Source: Hyphomicrobiales bacterium
GTDB lineage: Bacteria > Pseudomonadota > Alphaproteobacteria > Rhizobiales > Rhizobiaceae
Length of the DNA stretch: 64,000 bases
NCBI GenBank assembly: GCA_900470285.1
Contig: UCAG01000016.1
Coordinates: forward strand, 1-64,000
Reading direction: 5' to 3'
Every line of letters begins with the position of its first letter. The stretch's first letter is position 1. A program made the position numbers and the translations under genes. The notes under the pieces were generated by a model, which had not been told where the DNA came from, did not search any database, and was given only the letters and a program-made list of their open reading frames with translations. Shown one piece after another: positions 53,996 through 62,867 of the stretch.

Positions 53996-54871
53996 ATGGC
54001 CCGTGCAACTTTACCGGCTATCACCGCAGGTGATGGTGGTCTGACACGATATCTCGATGAAATCCGCCGTTTTCCGATGCTTCAGCCTCAGGAAGAATAT
54101 ATGCTTGCCAAACGCTATAGCGAGCATGCTGATCCGGAAGCTGCCCATAAACTTGTTACCAGCCATCTGCGTCTCGTGGCCAAGATTGCCATGGGGTATC
54201 GCGGCTACGGCCTGCCGATCGGCGAAGTGATCTCTGAAGGCAATGTCGGCCTGATGCAGGCTGTCAAACGCTTTGAACCGGAACGCGGTTTCCGTCTGGC
54301 GACCTATGCAATGTGGTGGATCAAAGCCTCGATTCAGGAATATGTGTTGCGGTCATGGAGCCTTGTCAAAATGGGCACCACCGCAAACCAGAAGCGTCTG
54401 TTCTTTAACCTGCGTAAGGCTAAGAATAAGATTCAGGCACTGGATGACGGCGATCTGAACCCTGAACAGGTGAAAGAAATCGCTCACCGCCTGAGCGTTT
54501 CTGAGGAAGAAGTCGTATCCATGAACCGCCGTATGAGCGGTGACGCATCACTCAACGCACCGATCCGCGCATCGGAAGGTGAAAGCGGTGAATGGCAGGA
54601 CTGGCTGGTGGATGACAGCGCATCCCAGGAACAGATTCTGATTGATGAAGACGAGCTGAAAAGCCGCCGCACCATGCTTGAAACAGCAATGTCCAAGCTC
54701 AATGATCGCGAACGCCGGATTTTTGAAGCCCGCCGTCTGGCAGAAGAACCGGTCACGCTTGAAGATTTGTCGACCGAATTCGGCATCAGCCGTGAACGGG
54801 TCCGTCAGATTGAGGTCCGCGCTTTTGAAAAAGTACAGGAGGCCGTCATGGCCTCCGCTCAGGCTGCATAA
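53996..54871 (+). CDS. rpoH: RNA polymerase heat-shock sigma factor RpoH (sigma-32)
   Basis: A 291-residue sigma factor. Region 2 (LVTSHLRLVAKIAMGYRGYG, GNVGLMQAVKRFEPERGFRL, YAMWWIKASIQEYVLRSWSL), the RpoH box QKRLFFNLRK and region 4 (LEDLSTEFGISRERVRQIEV) are complete. It directs heat-shock genes such as clpB, whose candidate RpoH promoter is in this window. ATG 53996 follows AGGAGG at 8 bases; the upstream frame from 53933 would bury it. A strong terminator follows. Rhizobiales often carry two rpoH genes; this cannot be judged here. Confidence 0.97.
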   Translation: MARATLPAITAGDGGLTRYLDEIRRFPMLQPQEEYMLAKRYSEHADPEAAHKLVTSHLRLVAKIAMGYRGYGLPIGEVISEGNVGLMQAVKRFEPERGFRLATYAMWWIKASIQEYVLRSWSLVKMGTTANQKRLFFNLRKAKNKIQALDDGDLNPEQVKEIAHRLSVSEEEVVSMNRRMSGDASLNAPIRASEGESGEWQDWLVDDSASQEQILIDEDELKSRRTMLETAMSKLNDRERRIFEARRLAEEPVTLEDLSTEFGISRERVRQIEVRAFEKVQEAVMASAQAA

Positions 54872-54894
54872 CAGTCCGGCAATCAGACATAACA

Positions 54895-54931
54895 AAACCG
54901 CCCTGCGCATGATGCACAGGGCGGTTTTTTT
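54895..54931 (+). terminator. Intrinsic terminator of rpoH
   Basis: AAACCGCCCTG and CAGGGCGGTTT form an 11-bp stem, followed by TTTT. Confidence 0.93.
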
Positions 54932-54944
54932 ATTAGACATAGAC

Positions 54945-55091
54945 TAGAGCAACCTTTTTGTTCCCCCAACAGGGCGCACGGCGCTCTAAAACATGTCGCA
55001 ACTAAATGGGATCATTTAGCGTTCGCGACATGCGGCAATTAAAAGAATCCAGAGCGAACGCCATGGGCGCGATTAAACGCTACACGCTCTG
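54945..55091. repeat. Composite repeat: family E (reversed) joined to family C
   Basis: 54945-54987 (AGAGCAACCTTTTTGTTCCC to GGCGCTCTAA) is family E in reverse; 54988-55091 (CATGTCGCAACTAAATGGGA to CGCTACACGCTCTGG) is a full copy of family C. It ends just before the stop codon of the next gene. Confidence 0.75.
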
Positions 55092-55093
55092 GT

Positions 55094-56572
55094 TTAGTTT
55101 GCCGCCGGTGCTGCACTACCCCAGCTTTTCAGTACTTCATCAAAGACCTTATCACCCGGCACGCCTTTTTCGATACTGATCAGCGCACGACGACCATTGC
55201 GATAGGTGATCGGAATATCAATCCATTGCTGACGACGCATCAGCGACAGGTTCATATCAACAGCTGTACGCGCATCATTCAGCGCCACAAGGAAGAAATT
55301 GTCCGCGATCTTCATCGGAATAGCCGCCAGCGGATTACCTGCTGCCTGTTCGGAATCCTTGAAAGTTACACGCTGCACATTCTCAATCACACCGCCGTCG
55401 AAATCATCCGGCACTGTATAGATCATCTCGATCAGATGACTTGCAGGTATTGACTGATCCGCATTGCGGCGCAGGGTCATGCGCAGATTGATTTTTCTGT
55501 CCGGATAGCTGACATCCGCACGGATTGCCGGTTCATCCGGTACACCTTCACCCGGGGAATCCTGTACCACTGACCAGACAACATTACCCTTGATAGCAGC
55601 CGATGTTTCACCACCGCGCTGTTCTTCATAGAAGAAAGCCGGTTGCCCTACCGGAATAGTCTGCGCCTGTGTATTCGTGTTATTCGCAGGCTGACCATTG
55701 GTTGCCGGTGCAGTACCTGTCACCGGTGCATTGGACGTTCCCTCGCCGACTGTCGGCTTGTCACCGGAAGTTCCTGCATCCACTTCACTGCCATCCGGCA
55801 ACAAACGCTGAGTCAGTTTCTGCTCGCCCTCAGGTTTGGTCTGCGCCGGAGTCGTGTTGTCAGGTGTTGTACCACTATCAGCATTACCGCTGTCATTGTT
55901 AGTTGCAGGCGGTGTTGTGTCCGGCGGTGTCGTTGCTCCGCTGCCTGTTTCATCGCCGGAATCTTCGCCTTCATCCGTACCTTCTCCGCCATCCGTTGAA
56001 CCGGCTGTGAGCGAAGAAACATAATCCTTGATCTGATCCTGATAGGTCCAGCCTGCATAACCGGCACCGCCAAGCAGCAGAACCGCAATCAGTCCGGCAA
56101 TCAAGCCTTTGGAGCGGCGGCTGCGCGGTTCTTCATCATAATCATTATAAGAGGAACGTTCTGCAAAACCGGATGTATCATCACGGTCATTTTGCCAGTC
56201 GTCCTGTGTAGTACCATGCATTGTATTGTCATGCGGATCATCCGGCAAAACAGACGGTTCTGCATTTTGTTCATCAGCAACGCCGGCTTCCTGAACCGCT
56301 TTCAGGAAATCTTCCAGCGGGTCCGTGGCTTGCTCCGGTTGCGCAGCTTCTTCAGCCGCACGTTCAGCCGCACGATAATCGGTCTCAACCTCTTCAATCG
56401 CTGCTTCAAGCATCTGGCGCTGACGCTGGGCAACCGCCTCCGGCGCGTTCGCAGCCGCAAGCTTCTGCTCAATCGTGGAACGGGCCTTCGCATAGACACG
56501 CTGACGGAGCGCCTGATCGGGCTCAGCCTGAGCATCAATTGTCTTTTTCAGTACCGCTGCGAAATCTGCCAT
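55094..56572 (-). CDS. Large single-span membrane protein, unknown function
   Basis: A 492-residue protein. The N-terminal part (1-155) is cytosolic, with a coiled coil (about 20-80, LRQRVYAKARSTIEQKLAAA, QMLEAAIEEVETDYRAAERA) and acidic stretch. One membrane segment (about 156-176, GLIAGLIAVLLLGGAGYAGW) is followed by a long Thr/Asp/Gly/Asn low-complexity linker (about 185-310) and a folded C-terminal domain (about 315-485). I do not recognise a named family, although a gene of this shape lies next to purA in Brucellaceae, from memory. GGAAGAG precedes ATG 56572. It might be a periplasmic sensor, but nothing proves it. Confidence 0.8.
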   Translation of the reverse strand: MADFAAVLKKTIDAQAEPDQALRQRVYAKARSTIEQKLAAANAPEAVAQRQRQMLEAAIEEVETDYRAAERAAEEAAQPEQATDPLEDFLKAVQEAGVADEQNAEPSVLPDDPHDNTMHGTTQDDWQNDRDDTSGFAERSSYNDYDEEPRSRRSKGLIAGLIAVLLLGGAGYAGWTYQDQIKDYVSSLTAGSTDGGEGTDEGEDSGDETGSGATTPPDTTPPATNNDSGNADSGTTPDNTTPAQTKPEGEQKLTQRLLPDGSEVDAGTSGDKPTVGEGTSNAPVTGTAPATNGQPANNTNTQAQTIPVGQPAFFYEEQRGGETSAAIKGNVVWSVVQDSPGEGVPDEPAIRADVSYPDRKINLRMTLRRNADQSIPASHLIEMIYTVPDDFDGGVIENVQRVTFKDSEQAAGNPLAAIPMKIADNFFLVALNDARTAVDMNLSLMRRQQWIDIPITYRNGRRALISIEKGVPGDKVFDEVLKSWGSAAPAAN

Positions 56573-56600
56573 ACTCTTCCAAATCCGTTGCTGACGACTA

Positions 56601-56739
56601 GAGCGGTTTACGTCCAGATTGGATCACGGCGCTCGCTCTAGATTCTTTAGTTTGTCGCATTATCACAGCCGTCAAGTTGATCCAACTTGACTAAATCAAG
56701 AATGTCCAAGTTGATCCAACTTGACTGTGAAATGCTCTA
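56601..56739. repeat. Palindromic repeat, family F, copy 2 (inverted, doubled palindrome)
   Basis: It runs GAGCGGTTTACGTCCAG to GTGAAATGCTC and contains CAAGTTGATCCAACTTG twice (56673-56689 and 56707-56723). It is the inverted counterpart of 46521-46626, about 10 kb away. The rest of the 462-base gap (56573-57034) shows no gene; the purA terminator is at its end. Confidence 0.85.
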
Positions 56740-56980
56740 AATCTGCTGTCTGACACATGCTTTACAATGTCCGGACATCATATTCACGGGAAAATCAGAT
56801 GAAATCCGAATGTTTTATTAAACATAAGTCTTAACGAATGCAAAGTTTACTGTGGAATTCAACACCTTACAGACGAACATAAACGATAAATTATCGTTAA
56901 AAGCAGTTCTGTCTCCCTGAAATTGTCCCTGCCTGCAAGATGGAACACTCTGTCTGTGCAATCAAGGGGCATAAAAAGCA

Positions 56981-57010
56981 AAAAAGGCGGGATCAAAATC
57001 CCGCCTTTTT
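56981..57010 (-). terminator. Intrinsic terminator of purA
   Basis: AAAAAGGCGGGAT and ATCCCGCCTTTTT form a 13-bp stem around CAAA, with T-rich ends on both strands. Confidence 0.92.
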
Positions 57011-57034
57011 CAAATCACTCGATCTCAGAAAATC

Positions 57035-58324
57035 TTAGTCCTGAAACGGATCTGTTACCAGAATTGTATCTTCGCGCTCAGGGCTGGTGGAAAGCATGGA
57101 AACCGGCGTACCGATCAGCTCTTCAATATAACGAACATATTTCACAGCCTGTGCAGGCAGTTCGTTCCACGAACGGGCACCGGCAGTGGTATCTTTCCAG
57201 CCTTCCAGTGTTTCATAGATCGGCTTGACGCGCGCCTGTGCATCCATTGAGGCCGGCAGATAATCAATACGCTTGCCGTCCAGCTCATAGGCCACGCAAA
57301 CTTTGATCTCGTCCAGACCGTCAAGAACGTCCAGCTTGGTCAGTGCAATACCGGTAATACCGGAGGTGCGCACAGTCTGTTTTACCAGAACCGCATCAAA
57401 CCAGCCGCAACGACGGGAACGGCCGGTGTTAACACCAACTTCACGACCAACGGTCGAGAGATGTTCACCGATTGCATCATCCAGCTCACAAGGGAACGGG
57501 CCTTCGCCAACGCGGGTGGTGTAAGCTTTGGTAATACCGAGCACATAACCGATTGCTGTCGGACCAAGACCCGAACCGGCTGCGGCCTGACCGGCAACTG
57601 TGTTGGACGAAGTTACAAACGGGTAAGTACCGTGATCGTTATCAAGCAGCGCACCCTGCGCGCCTTCAAACAGAATACGGGCACCGGCTTTGCGCTTGTC
57701 ATCCAGAATCTTCCAGACCTGATCAACATAAGGCAGGATCTTGTCAGCAACTTCGATCAGCTCATTATGAATAGTATCAACGGAAATTTCAGCCAGTCCC
57801 ATACCGCGACGCAGCGCATTATGGTGGGTCAGCAGGCGTTCGATTTTCGGACGCAGGCTTTCCGGCTCAGCCAGATCGATCACACGGATGGCACGACGGC
57901 CAACCTTATCTTCGTATGCAGGGCCGATACCACGCTTGGTAGTACCGATTTTCAGACCGGCAGAACCGTCTTCACGAATCGCGTCCAGCTCACGGTGCAG
58001 AGACAAGATCAGAGGAGCATTTTCAGCAATGCGCAGAACTTCAGGGGTCACTTCAACGCCCTGTGCACGCAGCTTTTCAACTTCTGTCACGAAATGATGC
58101 GGGTCGACGACAACGCCGTTACCAATAACGGAAAGTTTGCCGCGTACGAGGCCGGAAGGAAGCAGCGCCAGCTTGTAGCTTACACCGTCAATCACCAGAG
58201 TATGACCGGCATTGTGGCCGCCCTGATAGCGCACGATTACATCAGCGCGCTCCGACAACCAGTCAACGATCTTACCTTTACCTTCGTCGCCCCATTGCGA
58301 GCCGACGACGATCACATTAGCCAT
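57035..58324 (-). CDS. purA: Adenylosuccinate synthetase
   Basis: A 429-residue enzyme of normal length. The GTP-binding start [70 protein letters not shown] and GEGPFPCEL are all present. It converts IMP, aspartate and GTP to adenylosuccinate, the first committed step to AMP. It starts at ATG 58324 behind GAGGAG. Confidence 0.98.
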   Translation of the reverse strand: MANVIVVGSQWGDEGKGKIVDWLSERADVIVRYQGGHNAGHTLVIDGVSYKLALLPSGLVRGKLSVIGNGVVVDPHHFVTEVEKLRAQGVEVTPEVLRIAENAPLILSLHRELDAIREDGSAGLKIGTTKRGIGPAYEDKVGRRAIRVIDLAEPESLRPKIERLLTHHNALRRGMGLAEISVDTIHNELIEVADKILPYVDQVWKILDDKRKAGARILFEGAQGALLDNDHGTYPFVTSSNTVAGQAAAGSGLGPTAIGYVLGITKAYTTRVGEGPFPCELDDAIGEHLSTVGREVGVNTGRSRRCGWFDAVLVKQTVRTSGITGIALTKLDVLDGLDEIKVCVAYELDGKRIDYLPASMDAQARVKPIYETLEGWKDTTAGARSWNELPAQAVKYVRYIEELIGTPVSMLSTSPEREDTILVTDPFQD

Positions 58325-58474
58325 GAAGAAAACTCCTCAGTACAGAATGTACAGCTTGTTTGGAATTTGAATCGAGCCTGTGACACATGCCGCTTTAGGC
58401 CCGCTCTTTCTAAAACACGTGCTTATGTAAGCCCGTGTTTTTTACAGAACGTGAGCTTCTATACAGCGTCACAA

Positions 58475-58509
58475 CAAAAAGTGCGACTCCCGATTACCGG
58501 AAATCGCAC
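58475..58509 (-). terminator. Terminator of the GNAT gene before purA
   Basis: GTGCGA and TCGCAC, with inner CCGGTAATCGG, fold on the minus strand, followed by TTTTTG. Confidence 0.75.
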
Positions 58510-58530
58510 CTCATCCTGCAAAAAACTGGC

Positions 58531-59052
58531 TTATTTTACCAGATTACGCATCATAAACCGCGCATCTTCCGAATAGCTGAGCAGTTTTTCCTGCAAATGC
58601 GGCACATCCTGCACGGAGAATCCCTGTTTTTCCCAATAGGGTTGCGACCCGTTCACGGCCACCAGCGACAGTGAGTCGAAACCATGCGCTAAAGCCGTCT
58701 CCACGAGCAGTGCCACCAGCTTGCGTGCGGCACCGAATGCACGTGCCTGCGGCAGCAATGCCACATCATGCATATAGAAACTGTCTGCGCCTTCCGGCAC
58801 CTGATGTAAAAGCGTGTTCAGCGCCGGTGCGGAAAAACGCACCCACGGATGGCTGAAACTATAACCAAGCAGCTGTTTATCGCCCTGCAACACAAACGCA
58901 CCGGCAGCAAACACTTCAAGGCGATCTTTATAAATGGCTGCATCTTCCGGAAAATCCGGATGCACGACACAACTCATATCATAGACTTCCGCCAGATCCG
59001 ACGGCTGCATCAGCCGCCAGTCAGCAGTCAGCGGCGCTTTATTCTCAGACAT
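58531..59052 (-). CDS. GNAT family N-acetyltransferase
   Basis: A 173-residue GNAT protein: RLMQPSDLAEVYDMSCVVHP opens it, YMHDVALLPQARAFGAARKL holds the acetyl-CoA loop (the RXXGXG/A motif is weakly kept as QARAFGAA), and VNGSQPYWEKQGF is the closing motif. The substrate is unknown. ATG 59052 has AAAGG at 9 bases; ATG 59058 is too close to it. It is read toward purA but has its own terminator. Confidence 0.85.
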   Translation of the reverse strand: MSENKAPLTADWRLMQPSDLAEVYDMSCVVHPDFPEDAAIYKDRLEVFAAGAFVLQGDKQLLGYSFSHPWVRFSAPALNTLLHQVPEGADSFYMHDVALLPQARAFGAARKLVALLVETALAHGFDSLSLVAVNGSQPYWEKQGFSVQDVPHLQEKLLSYSEDARFMMRNLVK

Positions 59053-59108
59053 AATCATTGCCTTTATTCATATGACGGAATGTCTCGTCAATTTTCCGTC
59101 AGTTGATA

Positions 59109-59145
59109 AAGCACATCCCGAAAAGCACAAAACGCTTTCCGGGAT
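59109..59145. repeat. Short RIME-derived hairpin near the serA end
   Basis: CATCCCGAAAAGC and GCTTTCCGGGATG pair around a short loop. It is the core of a RIME element and lies between serA and the GNAT gene. Confidence 0.7.
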
Positions 59146-59182
59146 GCCTATTCATTTTAGATAATCAGGCTTAATGCCTTAA

Positions 59183-60784
59183 TCAATCCGCAGCAATATC
59201 AAAGACCAGCGGACGTGCCTGCACAATGGCTTCATTGGCACGCAACACATCAAGAACCGCATCCGGAATACGCTCATCCAGATAGAGAAGCGCAATAGCA
59301 TCGCCGCCCATGCGCTCACGGCCAAGCGAGAAGTTTGCAATATTCACACCGTGATTACCGCAAACCGTACCCAGCCAACCGATCATGCCCGGCGTGTCAT
59401 TATTGGTCGTGTAGAGCATGTGCTGACCAACTTCCGCATCCAGATTAATACCCTTGATCTGGATAAAGCGCGGCTTACCATCGGAGAAGCAGGTACCGGC
59501 AATTGAGCGTGTGCGGGTTGTCGTGCGCACAGTGATCTTGATGTAACCGTCGAACACGCCGGATTTATCGCGCTTCACTTCTGATACGATAATACCGCGT
59601 TCTTTCACCATTACCGGAGCCGATACCATGTTGACATCGGAAACCTGAGGGCGGATCAGACCAGCCAGTGCAGCACTCATCAGTGCACGGGTATTCATAG
59701 CTGCGGTGGAACCGTCAAACAGGATTTCCACTTCCTGAATAGGCTCGTCCGTCACCTGACCGATAAAGGCACCCAGAACTTCAGCCAATTTTACAAACGG
59801 TTTGAGGCGCGGTGCTTCTTCCGCAGTGATCGACGGCATATTGATCGCATTGGTGACAGCGCCCTTGATCAGATAGTCCGCCATCTGCTCGGCAACCTGC
59901 AGCGCCACATTTTCCTGCGCTTCAGAGGTGGAAGCGCCAAGATGCGGCGTGCAAACCACATTCGGCAGATTGAACAATTCGGATTCTGTTGCCGGTTCAA
60001 CTTCAAATACGTCAATACCGGCACCGGCAACTTTGCCCGACCTCAGAGCTGCAACCAGATCGGCTTCAACAATCAGACCGCCACGGGCACAATTGATGAT
60101 ACGCACACCGTCTTTCATCTTGGCGATGTTTTCAGCATTGATGATATTGCGGGTCTTGTCGGTCATCGGTGTATGCAGGCTGATGAAATCAGCGCGGGCA
60201 AGCAGATCGTCAAGTTCGACTTTCTCAACGCCCAGTTCCTCCGCACGGCCTTCCGAAAGAAACGGGTCGAAAGCCACCACATGCATTTTCAGACCAATGG
60301 CGCGGGTCGCAACAATCGAACCGATATTACCGCAACCGATGACACCGAGTGTCTTGCCGGTGATTTCCACACCCATGAAACGGTTCTTCTCCCACTTACC
60401 GGCGCGGGTTGACTGATCCGCTTCCGGTAACTGGCGGGCAACCGCAAACATCAGCGCAATCGCATGTTCCGCAGTGGTGATCGAATTACCAAAAGGCGTA
60501 TTCATCACAATGATACCGCGACGCGAGGCAGCAGGAATATCCACATTGTCCACACCGATACCGGCGCGGCCAACCACTTTAAGGTTTTTTGCTGCTGCGA
60601 TCAGCTTATCAGTAACTTTGGTGGCGGAACGGATCGCCAGACCATCATATTGACCGATAACTTCGAGCAGTTTTTCTTTGTCTTTTCCGAGATCCGGCAA
60701 ATAATCCACTTCAACGCCGCGATCTTTGAAGATCTGTACTGCGGTTGGCGACAATTTATCCGAAACGAGAACGCGAGGTGCCAT
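59183..60784 (-). CDS. serA: D-3-phosphoglycerate dehydrogenase
   Basis: A 533-residue long-type SerA. Substrate-binding domain and NAD domain (GKTLGVIGCGNIGSIVATRA, INCARGGLIVEADL, Catalytic His in TPHLGASTSEAQENVA) are followed by an intervening domain (about 320-450) and a C-terminal ACT domain (about 455-530) for serine feedback. It makes 3-phosphohydroxypyruvate, the first step of serine synthesis. I chose ATG 60784 because GGAGG stands 5 bases before it; the 44-residue frame extension is mostly RIME repeat. serC lies upstream on the same strand. Confidence 0.97.
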   Translation of the reverse strand: MAPRVLVSDKLSPTAVQIFKDRGVEVDYLPDLGKDKEKLLEVIGQYDGLAIRSATKVTDKLIAAAKNLKVVGRAGIGVDNVDIPAASRRGIIVMNTPFGNSITTAEHAIALMFAVARQLPEADQSTRAGKWEKNRFMGVEITGKTLGVIGCGNIGSIVATRAIGLKMHVVAFDPFLSEGRAEELGVEKVELDDLLARADFISLHTPMTDKTRNIINAENIAKMKDGVRIINCARGGLIVEADLVAALRSGKVAGAGIDVFEVEPATESELFNLPNVVCTPHLGASTSEAQENVALQVAEQMADYLIKGAVTNAINMPSITAEEAPRLKPFVKLAEVLGAFIGQVTDEPIQEVEILFDGSTAAMNTRALMSAALAGLIRPQVSDVNMVSAPVMVKERGIIVSEVKRDKSGVFDGYIKITVRTTTRTRSIAGTCFSDGKPRFIQIKGINLDAEVGQHMLYTTNNDTPGMIGWLGTVCGNHGVNIANFSLGRERMGGDAIALLYLDERIPDAVLDVLRANEAIVQARPLVFDIAAD

Positions 60785-60866
60785 AACGGCCTCCGTAATT
60801 GTGTGATAGCAGAAAATAAGGGTGGTGCCGCAACCGTCCCAACACAGTTGCAGCTGGTACTCAGCA

Positions 60867-60961
60867 TGATCCCGAAAAGTGGAAACCGGTTTTCGGATAA
60901 GATCATGCGCAAACAAAAAATTAGAGCGGGATCATTATTCAGCTCAAAGCATCACGCTCTA
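60867..60961. repeat. RIME element between serC and serA
   Basis: AGCATGATCCCGAAAAGTGG then AAACCGGTTTTCGGATAAGATCATGC is a canonical RIME core, followed by an AGAGCGGGATC...GCTCT hairpin. It is read in the serC-serA transcript if the two are co-transcribed. Confidence 0.85.
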
Positions 60962-60996
60962 ACAATTCTCATAGCCTTGCGACCGTATGACTGATC

Positions 60997-62163
60997 TTAG
61001 GAAAGCTGCGCTTTTTGTGTCTGAAATGCCCAGTCGAGCCATGGCAGCAATGCCTGCAAGTCTGATGCCTCTACGGTTGCACCGGTCCAGATACGCAGAC
61101 CCGACGGAGCATCACGATAGGCACCGATATCAAAGGCAACACCTTCTTTTTCCAGTTGCGTCACAATCGCTTTGGCAAAAGCAGCCTGTGCATCAGCCGG
61201 CAAAGCTGCAACCTGTGCATCTTTGATCGACAGGCAAACAGAGGTGTTAGAGCGGGTTTCCGGCACTACGGCCAGATTGGCAAGCCAGTCGCTCTTTTCA
61301 ACAAAGTCATTCAGCACGGCAAAGTTGTTATTCGCACGCGCCATCAAACCCTGAAGGCCGCCGATTGACTGCGCCCATTTCAGCGCATCCAGATAGTCCT
61401 CAACGCAGAGCATCGAAGGCGTATTGATGGTTTCGCCGGTGAAGATACCTTCAATCAGCTTGCCGCCTTTGGTCATGCGGAAGATTTTCGGCAGAGGCCA
61501 TGCAGGCTTATAGCTTTCAAGGCGCTCAACTGCGCGCGGGGAAAGGATCAGCATACCATGTGCGCCCTCACCGCCGAGTACTTTCTGCCATGAGAAAGTA
61601 ACGACATCGAGTTTGCTGTAATCCATATCCTGCGCAAAAGCAGAAGAGGTTGCATCGCAAATAGTCAGACCTTTACGATCTGCCGGAATGAAATCTGCAT
61701 TCGGCACACGAACGCCGGATGTGGTGCCGTTCCATGTGAAAATCACATCGCGGTCAAAATCCACTTGAGCGAAATCAACGATTTCACCATAAGGCGCGTC
61801 AAATGTGCGGACATCATGCAACTGAAGCTGTTTTACAACATCGGTAACCCAACCGGCACCGAAGCTTTCCCACGCGACCATATCAACGCCGCGCTCGCCA
61901 AGCAGAGACCACAAAGCCATTTCAACGGCACCGGTATCCGATGCCGGCACGATGCCGATGCGGTAATCTGCTGGAATTTGTAGAATTTCACGGGTCAGGT
62001 CAATCGCTTCTTTAAGCTTTGTCTTGCCGAGTTTAGCGCGGTGTGACCGTCCGAGCGGTGCATCTGCCAGCGCTTCCAATGTCCAGCCTGGACGTTTAGT
62101 GCAAGGACCTGAAGAAAATTGTGCATTAGCCGGACGGATGTCTGGCTTTGGAAAAGTCGTCAT
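60997..62163 (-). CDS. serC: Phosphoserine aminotransferase
   Basis: A 388-residue PLP enzyme of the alphaproteobacterial SerC type. The start [38 protein letters not shown], and [16 protein letters not shown] with the PLP lysine (WQK) are conserved. It converts 3-phosphohydroxypyruvate and glutamate to phosphoserine. It starts at ATG 62163, about 17 bases after AGGGT. Together with serA it covers the first two steps of serine synthesis; a candidate serC leader RNA lies upstream. Confidence 0.97.
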   Translation of the reverse strand: MTTFPKPDIRPANAQFSSGPCTKRPGWTLEALADAPLGRSHRAKLGKTKLKEAIDLTREILQIPADYRIGIVPASDTGAVEMALWSLLGERGVDMVAWESFGAGWVTDVVKQLQLHDVRTFDAPYGEIVDFAQVDFDRDVIFTWNGTTSGVRVPNADFIPADRKGLTICDATSSAFAQDMDYSKLDVVTFSWQKVLGGEGAHGMLILSPRAVERLESYKPAWPLPKIFRMTKGGKLIEGIFTGETINTPSMLCVEDYLDALKWAQSIGGLQGLMARANNNFAVLNDFVEKSDWLANLAVVPETRSNTSVCLSIKDAQVAALPADAQAAFAKAIVTQLEKEGVAFDIGAYRDAPSGLRIWTGATVEASDLQALLPWLDWAFQTQKAQLS

Positions 62164-62169
62164 TTTGTA

Positions 62170-62235
62170 TCTACCCTTTCAGATAGCACGCTTCCCGTTG
62201 GGGAGAAGTGGCCCACTGACGAAGCTATATAAAAG
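62170..62235 (-). ncRNA. Candidate serC leader RNA motif
   Basis: On the minus strand, just before serC, GTGGGCCAC and a CTTCTCCC-CAAC-GGGAAG hairpin are followed by GCGTGCTATCTGAAAGGG. A conserved structured leader (the serC motif, Rfam) is known upstream of alphaproteobacterial serC-serA. Position and hairpins fit. I could not align it to the family model, and its ligand is not known to me. Confidence 0.5.
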
Positions 62236-62317
62236 CCGCACGGCTCGCAAGTGGGGCAAAAACGAAACCGTCATAGAATTTATCATCTGCGACAAAATTA
62301 CATCATCGGTTTCAATC

Positions 62318-62346
62318 TTGACAATTAATTAGGCGCCACACTATAT
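62318..62346 (+). promoter_or_regulatory. Strong sigma-70 promoter of the MarR gene
   Basis: TTGACA (62318-62323), N17, CTATAT (62341-62346): near-perfect housekeeping promoter. Transcription would start near 62353, about 2 bases before ATG 62355. Confidence 0.75.
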
Positions 62347-62354
62347 GTAGCCGT

Positions 62355-62867
62355 ATGGATATTTTAGAAATGAAACATCATGCCCTTTTGGGCGCGGAAA
62401 CGCCGGAAAACAGCCATTATCAGAATATGCGCCTGTGCTTTGAACTGCTGAGCGCGGCAAGAATGATTGACCTGAGCTGCGCGCAACGCCTCGCCCCTTA
62501 TCAGCTCTCCGAGAGCCGTTTTGTGGTTCTGTTTTTGCTGCAAAATGAGCCCTTGGGTCTGGCACCGCATCTTTTGGCAGAACGCGCAGGCATCACCCGC
62601 GCTACTCTGACAGGTCTGCTCGATGGTTTGGAGCGTGATGGCTTCATCCTGAGGAATCACAGTCAGACAGATCGCCGCTCAATTCTGATCACCCTGACAG
62701 ACAAGGGTTCTGAAACGGCTGCATCACTGGTGAGCGATCATACACAATGGATTTCTTCACTGATGGCACCGCTGGATAGTCAGGAAAAACAACTTCTCAG
62801 CGCCCTGCTCGCCAAAATCTGGACCACGGCACAGAAAGATATAAACAATGGCAAAAGCACCCGTTAA
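62355..62867 (+). CDS. MarR family transcriptional regulator
   Basis: A 170-residue winged-helix regulator: PYQLSESRFVVLFLLQNEPL, LAERAGITRATLTGLLDGLE (recognition helix) and GFILRNHSQTDRRSILITLT (wing) are typical. MarR proteins control efflux or detoxification and are released by small ligands. The near-consensus promoter puts the transcript start about 2 bases before ATG 62355, and no ribosome binding site is seen, so a leaderless message is likely; ATG 62370 is an alternative. It overlaps the next gene by 20 bases, so that pair is one operon. Confidence 0.9.
   Translation: MDILEMKHHALLGAETPENSHYQNMRLCFELLSAARMIDLSCAQRLAPYQLSESRFVVLFLLQNEPLGLAPHLLAERAGITRATLTGLLDGLERDGFILRNHSQTDRRSILITLTDKGSETAASLVSDHTQWISSLMAPLDSQEKQLLSALLAKIWTTAQKDINNGKSTR

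Noticed and set aside
57461-58576. A 371-residue + strand open frame antisense to purA
   Set aside because: purA is unmistakable on the other strand; the antisense frame has no motif.
60785-60916. A 44-residue N-terminal extension of SerA
   Set aside because: It is mostly RIME repeat, not part of the SerA family, and ATG 60784 has a GGAGG site.
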